DNA of 64,000 bases from JANPLN01 sp041736155 (GTDB lineage: Bacteria; Bdellovibrionota; Bdellovibrionia; Bdellovibrionales; JAGQZY01): the NCBI GenBank assembly GCA_041736155.1, contig JBGSUL010000035.1:45860-109859 (forward strand). The letters are read 5' to 3'. The notes under the pieces were generated by a model. That model searched no databases. It saw nothing but the letters and a program-made list of their open reading frames with translations, and was not told the DNA's origin. Below are positions 40,743-49,573 of the stretch, one piece after another (positions within the stretch are counted from its first letter, which is position 1; each line of letters opens with the position of its first letter). The translations under genes and the position numbers were made by a program.

Positions 40743-42815
40743 CGTAGGGGGATTGAGAATGGCGCCGTTAACTCCAGGCCCGCCGAGATCCGCCGATACA
40801 TTTTGCAGATAGTTCTTAGAAACGATTTTGACCGAATATCCCGTGCGCCCCCCTTGCGGGCAGCCCCCTGGACTTGGCGACTCACTCACATCCGAGTCAT
40901 TTCGCGCAAAACAAATACCAAACTTATCCGTCGGAAAATCATAATTCACAGCTCTATTTTGCGTCCAGCCAGTCAAAAGATGGTTGGGGTTGTCGATTTG
41001 ATAAAAAGGAACTTGCACGCCCAAAACAGAATTCGATTTATTGATCTGATTAAAAACACTGTATGGCGCACGATTGTCTGATCCGAGGTCGATAAAATAA
41101 GAACTGCCAAACTGTCCCGCAGTATTAAAGTTCTCCTGCTCGTTATTAAAATAATTGGCAGAATATTGCGCCTCAATGGAGTAGTAACTAATGTCGAAAA
41201 GATCTGGAGCCAGAGCTGTTTCTTCCATGTCACGAATCAGAGCACCAGAAACTTGCGCTTTGTTTTGTCGCGCTAACGAGTCCGCACGGGAATCAAAATC
41301 GTTTGGACTTCCGATATGATTATAATGGGCTAGTGCGAACACCGGAGGAAGTTTGTCAAATGGCGCTCCTCTGATCACACGAGTATTCCAATAGGATGAC
41401 AACACGGAGAGGGCGTATGTGGAATTGAGTCCATACTTGTCTCCAGGATATTTTGAATAATTCACCAGATCGTCTGCGGGGTCACCGCCTTGTCGTGCTC
41501 CCGAAATAGAACGAGCTGGGAGAAGCGGGTCGACACGATCCGCTCCCTGGGATGTTCCTGAGCCCGATGGCCATTGCTTGCTATACCAGGGGCCCACACG
41601 GCCACCGAAAGGTTTGGCGTACGCTTCGGCCTTCATGGAAATCGGCGTACCGAACGGCGAAAATATTTTGCGTGGCTGTGTCTGCGCCGTGATCTTCATG
41701 TAAGGCATGCACCATGGATTTTTTTCCACACCGTAAACCACGGGAGCGCCACTGACCCACACATCGGCAAATAAATTGTTGTTCCTTCCCCCCACGGCAG
41801 CCACGTTTTCCGCGGGCGGAAGATTCCCGGCGGAACGATTGGGAACAATACTTGTCATACAGCGCCCCACATCTGTATCGCCGGTCCAAAGCATCCGCAC
41901 ATAAGTCGCTACAGGATAAATTTCGATCTTCGGCAAATTATAATTAGGATCACTGCACGGGCTCGATATATCGGAAGACATTGAATTACTCAGCGTCATT
42001 TGCAAAGTGGCACGCTGCTGTTCCGTGAGGTTTTTTTCGAGCGTCTTGCGAGCACCTTCGTTCACAGACTGTCCATGATCATCCATCATTTCTTGCCCTG
42101 GTTGACTCAATCGTCGGGAGAGGTTATCCAACATGTCTGCACGACGCTTTGACTCCAAAATGTAGGCAGTTAAGAAACTCGATGCCAGCTGCCAATTGAG
42201 AACACCCACCATATTGCACATTTCTCTTTGTTGTGTAGCAATGGCAGTTAGAAAATTGTTCAATCCACCAACTAAACCTAAGACATCGGAGCCACCATTT
42301 AATTGTGGCACCGCAGAGAACCCCAAAAGGTTTTGGCAGAGAGAAACTGTATCCGTTCCTTCGGTACGTGCATACTCTTCCCACAAAGTACTCCCAATAC
42401 AAACGCCGGCCGAGTGTCGCCCCGAACCCAGTCTTTCAAAAAAGGCTGTTGATTCCTGCGCCTGCACCGGTCCTCCGAGAGTAAAAAGAGGATGCTTACG
42501 TAAATCGGAAACCGGCCCCACACCAATCGAAGCACTGCCGATGACACGAATACGGAAGGCCAAAAGTTTGTAGGCTTGCCGCAGTTGATAGTTAATATGC
42601 GCGATCTGATTGAGCATCTCGCCTTGCTTTTGCGCAGCATAGTAGGCGGCGATGTCGGTGGAGTTTTGTAAATTGATTTTATCATAAACCACCAAACCGA
42701 CGTTGATGGACATCGCAAAAAAAACAAAGAGGATTTGAAAAACGAGCACCAAAAAAAGAGCCATTTGCCCTTTTTGGTTGCGCAAGATATTTCGTCGCTT
42801 ATTCCTTTTTATCAT
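40737..42815 (-). CDS. TadG-like pilus-assembly/secretion protein
   Basis: About 692 residues from the ATG at 42815. The N-terminus is the Tad/TadE-G type: a basic start, QKGQMALFLVLVFQILFVFF as a single anchor, then NVGLVVYDKINLQNSTDIAA. This is the form in which TadG and related putative Flp pilus-assembly proteins begin. The large remainder faces the periplasm, is Asn/Gln/Ser/Pro-rich and is not recognised. The TadB/C-like genes of this window are 18 kb away, so the Tad functions are dispersed. The stop codon is in a 159-bp palindrome. Confidence 0.7.
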   Translation of the reverse strand: MIKRNKRRNILRNQKGQMALFLVLVFQILFVFFAMSINVGLVVYDKINLQNSTDIAAYYAAQKQGEMLNQIAHINYQLRQAYKLLAFRIRVIGSASIGVGPVSDLRKHPLFTLGGPVQAQESTAFFERLGSGRHSAGVCIGSTLWEEYARTEGTDTVSLCQNLLGFSAVPQLNGGSDVLGLVGGLNNFLTAIATQQREMCNMVGVLNWQLASSFLTAYILESKRRADMLDNLSRRLSQPGQEMMDDHGQSVNEGARKTLEKNLTEQQRATLQMTLSNSMSSDISSPCSDPNYNLPKIEIYPVATYVRMLWTGDTDVGRCMTSIVPNRSAGNLPPAENVAAVGGRNNNLFADVWVSGAPVVYGVEKNPWCMPYMKITAQTQPRKIFSPFGTPISMKAEAYAKPFGGRVGPWYSKQWPSGSGTSQGADRVDPLLPARSISGARQGGDPADDLVNYSKYPGDKYGLNSTYALSVLSSYWNTRVIRGAPFDKLPPVFALAHYNHIGSPNDFDSRADSLARQNKAQVSGALIRDMEETALAPDLFDISYYSIEAQYSANYFNNEQENFNTAGQFGSSYFIDLGSDNRAPYSVFNQINKSNSVLGVQVPFYQIDNPNHLLTGWTQNRAVNYDFPTDKFGICFARNDSDVSESPSPGGCPQGGRTGYSVKIVSKNYLQNVSADLGGPGVNGAILNPPTE

Positions 42816-42863
42816 AACCCTTTTATTTTGACAGGGCCTCTGCTTGTAAGCCAACCTAGAGAT

Positions 42864-43631
42864 ATGAAACTCCTCTTCTGCTTGACCAAAGTCTTATTTT
42901 TAATCACTCTTTCCCTCCCCGCGAACGGCGAAATTCTCTTTGAAGGGTATTACAAACTCACCCTGGAGAACTCGCCCATCGGTTACATCATCCAACGCTA
43001 CGACTTAGATAGCGCCACTAAAACATTTTCCGCCACTCATTATGTACTCACCAAAACCAGCGATGGAACGACCACCGAAAGTCTCTCCGCCAAATCCAAC
43101 ACCAAGCTTGAGCCGTTGAGCTATCAGTATACTCGTGTTGAAGGCGCGAAAACAAAAGCCATCGACGCCATCGTGAAAAAAAATAAACTTGTATTAAAAA
43201 TTGTGGAAAACAACAAAGCCTCAGTCAAAGAAATACCCATGACAGAGAAAGTGTTTTTAAGTGCTTTTCTGGCTCACTTAATGCTGAAAAATCCTAAGGG
43301 TATCGCTGTCGGCAACAAGTTTTCCTACGATGCAGTGGCCGAAGAAGATGGCACCGTTGAGAAAGGCGAAGCTTTTGTAAAAGAACAAGTCAAAGAAAGA
43401 GGCCTTGAGACGTTTCGTGTGCTCAACACTTTTAAAAAAGAACAATTCGTCAATTGGTTAAATATAAAAGGCGAATCTATCAAAACTCATGTTCCTCAGT
43501 ATAATCTCACCGCCGAGTTGGTCGCCGACCCCAAAAGTGCTACGACAGGTTTTCCTCTCAACGAAAGCACATTAAAAATTCTTTTTGGCAATATTCCAGA
43601 AGGAAAAACCAACATGTTGCATACCAAATGA
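42864..43631 (+). CDS. Exported protein of unknown function, coupled to Dpp-type permeases
   Basis: 255 residues from the ATG at 42864, which places the signal peptide (LLFCLTKVLFLITLSLPANG) at the N-terminus. The mature chain is mostly beta: FEGYYKLTLENSPIGYIIQR, TKTSDGTTTESLSAKSNTKL, then alternating charged strands. This resembles periplasmic lipid- or carrier-binding beta proteins, but no family is recognised. It overlaps the permease gene in ATGA. It is not a typical peptide-binding protein, being half the length. Confidence 0.6.
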   Translation: MKLLFCLTKVLFLITLSLPANGEILFEGYYKLTLENSPIGYIIQRYDLDSATKTFSATHYVLTKTSDGTTTESLSAKSNTKLEPLSYQYTRVEGAKTKAIDAIVKKNKLVLKIVENNKASVKEIPMTEKVFLSAFLAHLMLKNPKGIAVGNKFSYDAVAEEDGTVEKGEAFVKEQVKERGLETFRVLNTFKKEQFVNWLNIKGESIKTHVPQYNLTAELVADPKSATTGFPLNESTLKILFGNIPEGKTNMLHTK

Positions 43632-44548
43632 CCTATTTTGTTCGTCGTCTCGGCAGTTTGATTCCTGTCATGCTGGGTGTTCTTACGATTACATTTTTTC
43701 TCATTCACCTGATCCCTGGTGATCCAGTGGATATTATGTTGGGTGATTACACAAGTCAGACAGATCGCGAAAGTTTGCGCCGCGAATTAGGTCTACACCT
43801 CCCTGTCGCGGAACAATTTAAAAGTTACCTGTGGAAGTGTGCACATTTTGATTTTGGTCGTTCGCTACAATCACAAAAGCCTGTTTGGGAAGAAATCCGC
43901 TCTCGAGTTCCTGCTACTTTTGAACTGGGTCTCGCCGCGCTTTTGTTAGCGGCATTGGTGGGGATTCCCCTCGGGGTGGTGGCGGCCATTCACAAGAATA
44001 CACTCATCGATCGCATTATTTTAGTTTTTGGTTCTCTGGGAATTTCCTTCCCCTCATTGTGGTCGGGGCCTCTGCTGATTTGGCTTTTTGCGGTTGAACT
44101 AGATTGGTTACCGGTGGGCGAACGAGAAAGTTGGGACAGTTTGATTCTCCCCGCAATTTCTCTGAGCATTGGCATGATCGCACTCCTGGCGCGCATGACT
44201 CGCAGTTCGATGCTCGATGTTCTACGCGAAGATTATATTTCGGTCGCACGTGCCAAAGGACTGTCCTACTTTCAGGTTTATTATGTGCACGGGCTCACCA
44301 ACGCAATCATCCCCGTTCTCACAATTTTGGGATTGATGTTGGGCGCACTTCTCACCGGCACGGTGATTGTGGAAACTATTTTTGATTGGCCAGGAATTGG
44401 CCTGCTACTCTATCAAGCCATTCAAAATCGCGATTATCCTTTGGTACAAGGGTGTGTTCTTTTTGTTTCATTTATTTATTTAATCGCGAACTTTTTGACA
44501 GATTTAGCTTACGCATTTTTTAATCCCAAGATCCGACTCGAGGCGTGA
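43628..44548 (+). CDS. Peptide/nickel ABC transporter permease (DppB-like)
   Basis: 306 residues. It starts with the DppB N-terminus (VRRLGSLIPVMLGVLTITFF then HLIPGDPVD), and has about six helices. The EAA loop lies around LREDYISVARAKGLSYFQVY. It forms half of the inner-membrane channel of a peptide importer. Overlaps on both sides (ATGA) show tight coupling to the exported protein before it and the DppC-like gene after it. No ATPase or binding protein is encoded nearby. Confidence 0.92.
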   Translation: MTYFVRRLGSLIPVMLGVLTITFFLIHLIPGDPVDIMLGDYTSQTDRESLRRELGLHLPVAEQFKSYLWKCAHFDFGRSLQSQKPVWEEIRSRVPATFELGLAALLLAALVGIPLGVVAAIHKNTLIDRIILVFGSLGISFPSLWSGPLLIWLFAVELDWLPVGERESWDSLILPAISLSIGMIALLARMTRSSMLDVLREDYISVARAKGLSYFQVYYVHGLTNAIIPVLTILGLMLGALLTGTVIVETIFDWPGIGLLLYQAIQNRDYPLVQGCVLFVSFIYLIANFLTDLAYAFFNPKIRLEA

Positions 44549-45357
44549 TGCAAAGACTTTCTTGGCAACTGAAAATTGGTTTTTTTCTTATACTGGGCAT
44601 GGCCGTGCTCGCCATCTTTGCGCCATGGCTCAGCCCTTTTGATCCCACCCAGATTCAATTGGAAGACCGTTTTCTTCCCCCCAGCAGCCAACATCTTTTT
44701 GGTACCGATCAAAATGGTGCCGATGTGCTCAGTGAAATTTTGTTTGGTGCACGAGTGAGCCTCACCATCGCACTATCGGTAGTCTCCGTCACTTTGTTGG
44801 TGGGACTCGTTATCGGATCGTTCGCCGGCTTCTTCGGCGGTTGGTCTGATCTTTTGACCATGCGTTTTGTGGATATGATTTTCGGCTTTCCTGGATTTTT
44901 ACTGATCCTCGCCATCGTCGCCATTTTGCAAGAAGCTTCGGTGGGCAATATGATCTTTGCTTTGTGTTTAACCGGGTGGGCTTCTTACGCGCGCTTGGTC
45001 CGCGGTGAAATTCTTCATCTCAAAGAAAAAGAACACGTCCTCAATGCGCGAGCCCTGGGTTTACCGTCTTGGCGCGTTTTGGTTTTTCATATTTGGCCGC
45101 AATTGATAGGCCCTCTCGTTATCCAGGCTTCGTTTAGTATGGCGGCGACCATCATCACCGAGTCGAGCCTGAGCTTTTTAGGCTTGGGCGTTTCGCCAAA
45201 GACCCCCACGTGGGGCGCTTTGCTTGGCGCTGGACGACAATATTTGATCGAAGCCCCCTATCTTAGTTTCTTTCCGGGACTTTTTATTGTTCTTTTAGTC
45301 CTTGGCTTTAACCTTGTCGGGGACGGCTTGCGCGAAGCCCTCGACCCAAAATCTTAA
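44545..45357 (+). CDS. Peptide/nickel ABC transporter permease (DppC-like)
   Basis: 270 residues. After a first helix comes the DppC hallmark SPFDPTQIQLEDRFLPPSSQ then HLFGTDQNGADVLSEILFGA. The EAA loop is HVLNARALGLPSWRVLVFHI and the C-terminus SSLSFLGLGVSPKTPTWG is family-typical. Pairs with the DppB-like subunit. With nagZ downstream, import of muropeptides or peptides is a reasonable guess; the ATPases must come from another locus. Confidence 0.92.
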   Translation: MMQRLSWQLKIGFFLILGMAVLAIFAPWLSPFDPTQIQLEDRFLPPSSQHLFGTDQNGADVLSEILFGARVSLTIALSVVSVTLLVGLVIGSFAGFFGGWSDLLTMRFVDMIFGFPGFLLILAIVAILQEASVGNMIFALCLTGWASYARLVRGEILHLKEKEHVLNARALGLPSWRVLVFHIWPQLIGPLVIQASFSMAATIITESSLSFLGLGVSPKTPTWGALLGAGRQYLIEAPYLSFFPGLFIVLLVLGFNLVGDGLREALDPKS

Positions 45358-45431
45358 AAATCACCTTGTGAGCATTGCCTTGCTCCTAAGGGATTGTTAA
45401 GCTGAAATCCGGGTTAAACAAGGAGCCGTTC

Positions 45432-46559
45432 TTGGTCGAAAAAATTGGTCAGCACTTTATTATTGGTCTCCAAGGGCCCGAACTCCTCGAAGAAGAGCGC
45501 GAATTTATCACCAAGTACAACATCGGTGGGGTGATTCTTTTTGATCGCAACCTCAAATCACCCGAGCAAATTCATGCACTGACCTCTGATCTGCAGGGCC
45601 TTCGCCACAAAACCAAAGATAAAACCCCACTTTTTATTTCCATCGACATGGAGGGCGGGCGTGTTCATCGCCTCAAAGAACCTTTCACGCGCTGGCCTGC
45701 ACTTTCTAAAATTGGCGCTTTGGGATCTTCTACTTTGGCATTTCGATTTGCCCTCCAAATGGGTGAGGAGATGCGTGCCTTCGGCATCAATCTCGATTTT
45801 GCCCCGTGTTTGGATATTTTAACGAATCCAAAAAACCAAGTGATCGGCGATCGCGCCATCAGCACCGATCCCGCCGTAGTCACCCAACTGGCGACCGCTT
45901 TGGTACGTGGTTACATCAAAGCCAATGTGATTCCGTGCAGTAAACATTTTCCTGGGCATGGATCTACTGAGGTCGACAGCCATTTTGATTTACCTATTTC
46001 CAACGAAACTTTAAAAAGTCTCGATGAGAGTCAAAGTCTTGAACCGTTCAGAAAAGTTTTTCGTTCGCGCTGTGAGCTCACCATGACTGCGCATATCCAT
46101 TTTAAAAAGATTGATCCTGAGTGGCCAGTGACCCTCTCTCCCATTTTTCTTCAACAGGTCATTCGCGATGTCATGCGCTATCGCGGTCTGATTATGACCG
46201 ATGATCTCGACATGAAGGCTCTGGCCAAATATTTTCCTAAGGATGTTATTCCCGTGCAGGCACTTTTAGCCGGCGCCAATATTCTCCTCTACTGCAATGA
46301 TTTCAGCGCTCCCGCAAAAGCCATGAACTCCCTGGCTAAAGCCATTAAAGAGAAACGTTTACCCATCCCATTGATCGAAAAAAACTTTTCAGAAATCATG
46401 GCGTTCAAACGCAAACACCTCTCTGGACCGGTGGATCCCTTCCCTCTCGACAAAGCCATGGAAATTATCAATCGCACCGAACACAAAGAGTTTGCCGCCG
46501 CCGTGGCCTCCGGTGACGTAGAAAAGTTTCTCAAAGAATCCAAAGAAGATAACGACTAA
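45432..46559 (+). CDS. nagZ: NagZ, beta-N-acetylhexosaminidase (GH3)
   Basis: 375 residues from a TTG at 45432, supported by AAGGAG six bases before it; the family N-terminus begins directly. GH3 motifs: FISIDMEGGRVHRL near 68-81, the acid/base loop SKHFPGHGSTEVDSH with the KH(F/S) triad at 170-185, and the nucleophile Asp257 in LIMTDDLDMKAL. NagZ releases GlcNAc from GlcNAc-anhydroMurNAc muropeptides in the cytoplasm, feeding AnmK and AmgK (34-37 kb). The C-terminus adds a short acidic tail. Confidence 0.92.
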   Translation: MVEKIGQHFIIGLQGPELLEEEREFITKYNIGGVILFDRNLKSPEQIHALTSDLQGLRHKTKDKTPLFISIDMEGGRVHRLKEPFTRWPALSKIGALGSSTLAFRFALQMGEEMRAFGINLDFAPCLDILTNPKNQVIGDRAISTDPAVVTQLATALVRGYIKANVIPCSKHFPGHGSTEVDSHFDLPISNETLKSLDESQSLEPFRKVFRSRCELTMTAHIHFKKIDPEWPVTLSPIFLQQVIRDVMRYRGLIMTDDLDMKALAKYFPKDVIPVQALLAGANILLYCNDFSAPAKAMNSLAKAIKEKRLPIPLIEKNFSEIMAFKRKHLSGPVDPFPLDKAMEIINRTEHKEFAAAVASGDVEKFLKESKEDND

Positions 46560-46564
46560 GCAAT

Positions 46565-46588
46565 GAGGTCCTTCGCTCCAAGATGACA
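46565..46588 (+). repeat. Half copy of the GATCCTTCGC repeat family
   Basis: GAGGTCCTTCGCTCCAAGATGACAAG-type sequence matches one arm of the dispersed repeat; no matching second arm follows. A separate 5-bp stem GTGGG/CCCAC (46596-46615) lies just before the TonB receptor start, which has no Shine-Dalgarno. Confidence 0.5.
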
Positions 46589-46620
46589 AGTGGAAGTGGG
46601 CCTGCTAAAACCCACCTCGT

Positions 46621-48426
46621 ATGTTGGCACTGTTTTTTTTCAGTTGGAATCTCCTGGCGTTAGAGCTTCCCCATCAAATTATAGAAGATTCACGTTGGCG
46701 GGACGAAGTGTCCGAACGTTCTTTGGCTACACCTTACCAAACACTTACCCCGTCGCCCCTGCAGCTTACCTCTCCGCAATTTGAAACGCTTTTTCTCAAC
46801 TCCACGTCGCTACAATCACGCTCGCAAGGTTCGCCGAGCACTTCGATTCGTGGATCGGCACAAGCCGCTCGAGTTTTGTTTCTTCTCGATAATATTCCTC
46901 TCAACTTTGCTGATGGTTACGGTGCCGCCACACAATTTGTGCCTACGGAAATCCTCGATCGCCTGCATGTTTTTGAGGGCCCCGTCTCAGCACTTTATGG
47001 AGCCAACGCCGTGGGTGGCGCCATTCATTTTTTATCCCAACGTCGATCATCGTCTCTGCTTCGTTTGGGTCTAAGCCAAATGGATAATTCCCTGGAGGCT
47101 CCGCAAAATAATAATGTCGCGTTTATTACTCCCTTGGTTTCCGATGAAAAAAATTATGTGCAAATGAGTTACTTCCACGACACGGACCGCGGCGACTTTC
47201 CCTTCACCTTGAGTGATGGCGCCCATGATCGAAGGCAAAACAATGATCAACAGCTTTCTCGCATCACACTGCTCGGAAAACATCAGCTCGCACACTTAAA
47301 ACTTTCACATTTTTGGTTGTACTCAGACTTACGAAAAACCTCGCCAGGCTCGCTGTGGACTCCGTGGCTTACAGATCAATCCTCCAAAGCTTTTCTCGGG
47401 GGCCTTTCAGCAGAAGTTCCTCTGCAAAACTCCACAGTCTGGCTCTCACGCACCAGTTATTCTGGTTTACATTCGCAGTTTCAAGATGCCACACTCTCCA
47501 CATCGCAATCCGAAAAACTGTGGTTCAGTCAAATCCTCTCCCACGAATTTTCTGGAAAAATTCTTTCGCAAACTATTTTCGATTTTAATCAAAATTTTTA
47601 TTCCGCAAGCTACACGCAAGATCAGCGGTACTCACGCGTCGAACCCGAACTGGCGCAATCTGTGTTTGTTCCTCTCACCGAAGAACTTTCTGTCGAGCCC
47701 ACCCTGCGCTATCTTTTTCGATATCAAGAACCTCTCGTGCAAATTCAACTTCCCTGGCGACACAACAAAACTCAACTCTGGGCTTCTTACTCGCAAGGAT
47801 TCCGCCCACCATCTCTCACCGATCTTTACGCGCAAACTTCGTACTTCGTCGGCAACCCACTTTTGAGACCAGAACGCTCGCAACAATACGAAATCGGACA
47901 AGCTTGGAAAGAGGCCACCTTCTCTCTCTCTTCGTCACTTTTTCATCTCGATTACACAGATCTCATTCAGTCCTCAGTACTTCCTTCTAGCCAATTCACT
48001 CGCCGCAATGTGGGAGCTGCAAAAACTACAGGTATGAATGTGAAGCTGGAAATTCTCCAACCCTTTTGGACGTGGACCCTCAGTCACTCGTATATGCTCG
48101 CGCGCGAAAAAGCTTCGGGCTCGCCCATTCCGCTTTCTCCCGAGCATCAATTTTTTACCAGTTTAAATGTGCAACTCTCTTCGCAATTCAGCACAACACT
48201 CCAGCAGAGTTTGTGGAGTCCAATTTACGATTTAAATTATTTAAATAATCAGCTCGTTAAGCTGGCGCCGTGGGCGTCGAGCAACGTGCTCTTTTCATGG
48301 ACGATTCCAAACAGGTGGGCTGTGCACGCAGGTGTGTATAACGTCTTTGATCAAAGACGAGAATTATCTTTTGGCTACCCAGAGCCGCAAAGGCGCTGGG
48401 CAATGACTTTAGAGATGTTTTTTTAA
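46621..48426 (+). CDS. TonB-dependent outer-membrane receptor
   Basis: 601 residues, similar in size to BtuB-type receptors. After a short signal peptide comes a plug domain with SPSTSIRGSAQAARVLFLLD, RLHVFEGPVSALYGANAVGG and AIHFLSQ. The rest is a beta barrel with alternating strands (SYSQGFRPPSLTDLYAQTS, LRPERSQQYEIGQ) ending in phenylalanine, as outer-membrane proteins do. No canonical TonB box is seen directly after the signal peptide. The ligand cannot be told; cobalamin or siderophore are typical. The stop codon abuts the stop of the convergent 43-residue gene. Confidence 0.9.
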   Translation: MLALFFFSWNLLALELPHQIIEDSRWRDEVSERSLATPYQTLTPSPLQLTSPQFETLFLNSTSLQSRSQGSPSTSIRGSAQAARVLFLLDNIPLNFADGYGAATQFVPTEILDRLHVFEGPVSALYGANAVGGAIHFLSQRRSSSLLRLGLSQMDNSLEAPQNNNVAFITPLVSDEKNYVQMSYFHDTDRGDFPFTLSDGAHDRRQNNDQQLSRITLLGKHQLAHLKLSHFWLYSDLRKTSPGSLWTPWLTDQSSKAFLGGLSAEVPLQNSTVWLSRTSYSGLHSQFQDATLSTSQSEKLWFSQILSHEFSGKILSQTIFDFNQNFYSASYTQDQRYSRVEPELAQSVFVPLTEELSVEPTLRYLFRYQEPLVQIQLPWRHNKTQLWASYSQGFRPPSLTDLYAQTSYFVGNPLLRPERSQQYEIGQAWKEATFSLSSSLFHLDYTDLIQSSVLPSSQFTRRNVGAAKTTGMNVKLEILQPFWTWTLSHSYMLAREKASGSPIPLSPEHQFFTSLNVQLSSQFSTTLQQSLWSPIYDLNYLNNQLVKLAPWASSNVLFSWTIPNRWAVHAGVYNVFDQRRELSFGYPEPQRRWAMTLEMFF

Positions 48427-48558
48427 TTACTCGTCGCCGAATAATTTGGCGCGGGTCTTAGTAGTACCTTCATTGCGATTCTTCGCTTTTCTTTTGGTAC
48501 CCTGAGTGGACCTTTTTTTCTTGCGAATTTTTTTTGTACGATGTGTAGCTGAAGCCAT
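48427..48558 (-). CDS. 43-residue basic protein, RNA-binding-like
   Basis: A small gene with a perfect AAGGAG Shine-Dalgarno (spacing 6) before the ATG at 48558. The protein begins MASATHRTKKIRKKKRSTQG and continues TKRKAKNRNEGTTKTRAKLF, ending GDE. It is strongly basic with a short acidic end. Composition and size recall small ribosome-associated proteins, but no family was recognised. Its stop abuts the stop of the convergent TonB receptor with no bases between, so both 3' ends overlap as RNA. Confidence 0.75.
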   Translation of the reverse strand: MASATHRTKKIRKKKRSTQGTKRKAKNRNEGTTKTRAKLFGDE

Positions 48559-48600
48559 TGAGAACTCCTTTTGACAACCACTATGTGTTGCAGTGAGCTA

Positions 48601-49434
48601 TCAAAAGTCCAACCACATGTCAACCGAATGAACTTCACCCATCTTTTGGCGATACTCTTTTTGGTAGGCATAGCCGACTTTAAGGCGTGGGCCTTCCCAA
48701 CCGATTCCCGCAGTCCAACGATTTTGCTTTAAGCGCTCATCCTGACTAAAACCGGCACGCAAAACCAGATCCGTATCATAGCGCACCTCAGCACCAACCA
48801 TTTGGCGAAGGCGATGATCACTGTTTTGTTCTAGAAAATAATTAAGGTCATAGCGAACTTTGAACATCTCCAGAAAACGATATTCTGTCCCCATCGCCAC
48901 GTTCGGAATCACTTGCGACGGCAACCACAGCACCTCTTTGGAACCCAAAACTCCGCGATAAACCATACCGAACGACAGTGACGGTTTTGCCGCCCAATAA
49001 AGTCCCAAATCGGCATTGTACTGGTGATAATCTTCACCCGAAAAAACATCCGTTTTAATTTTATAGGCCGAAACGCCCATCGCCCAATTTGTGGCAATCC
49101 CCGCCGCCATGGAAAGTTGGATCTGTTCCTCACGCGTGCGTGTGTTGAGAAGATCGCTGGTGCGCCGGCGATAAATCAAACTTCCAGGAAACAGTGTCAT
49201 TTCGCCTGCATCAGTCAAAATCACCGAATATTGTTTTTGATCTGGCTGATTATAAGTGTCGTTCCAATGGCTCTGGAGAGCAAAGTGTTTCGCTTTCACT
49301 TCCACCAAGGCCGCAGGGTTTAAAAAAGCCGCCTCATAGGGATGACCGCCCGCCACACCTGCGCCCCCCATGGAATCTGCTGTTACACCAATTTGCGCCG
49401 ACGCTAAAGAGACTAAAAGGGAAAAAATAAACAT
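48601..49434 (-). CDS. Outer-membrane beta-barrel protein (FadL/PorV-like layout)
   Basis: 277 residues with a short signal peptide (FIFSLLVSLASAQI). After it comes SMGGAGVAGGHPYEAAFLNP, typical of the N-terminal part of FadL- and PorV-type barrels where GGAGxA...NPA is common. The rest is alternating beta strands (QIQLSMAAGIATNWAMGVSA, LSFGMVYRGVL) ending in DMWLDF, a C-terminal aromatic signature for BamA recognition. The substrate is not known. It is followed on the same strand by the 43-residue basic protein, 42 bases apart. Confidence 0.75.
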   Translation of the reverse strand: MFIFSLLVSLASAQIGVTADSMGGAGVAGGHPYEAAFLNPAALVEVKAKHFALQSHWNDTYNQPDQKQYSVILTDAGEMTLFPGSLIYRRRTSDLLNTRTREEQIQLSMAAGIATNWAMGVSAYKIKTDVFSGEDYHQYNADLGLYWAAKPSLSFGMVYRGVLGSKEVLWLPSQVIPNVAMGTEYRFLEMFKVRYDLNYFLEQNSDHRLRQMVGAEVRYDTDLVLRAGFSQDERLKQNRWTAGIGWEGPRLKVGYAYQKEYRQKMGEVHSVDMWLDF

Positions 49435-49573
49435 GCTCTGATTCTAGGGTGATGCTCGGAGACTGGCAAGTTTTTAGACACTCGAGTAAGACTTTCAGTG
49501 ACTGAGCCGTTTATGACGGGGAAGGGGGGTTACACTCATGATTGTCGGGCATGAGTTTTGCTCAAGGATATGC

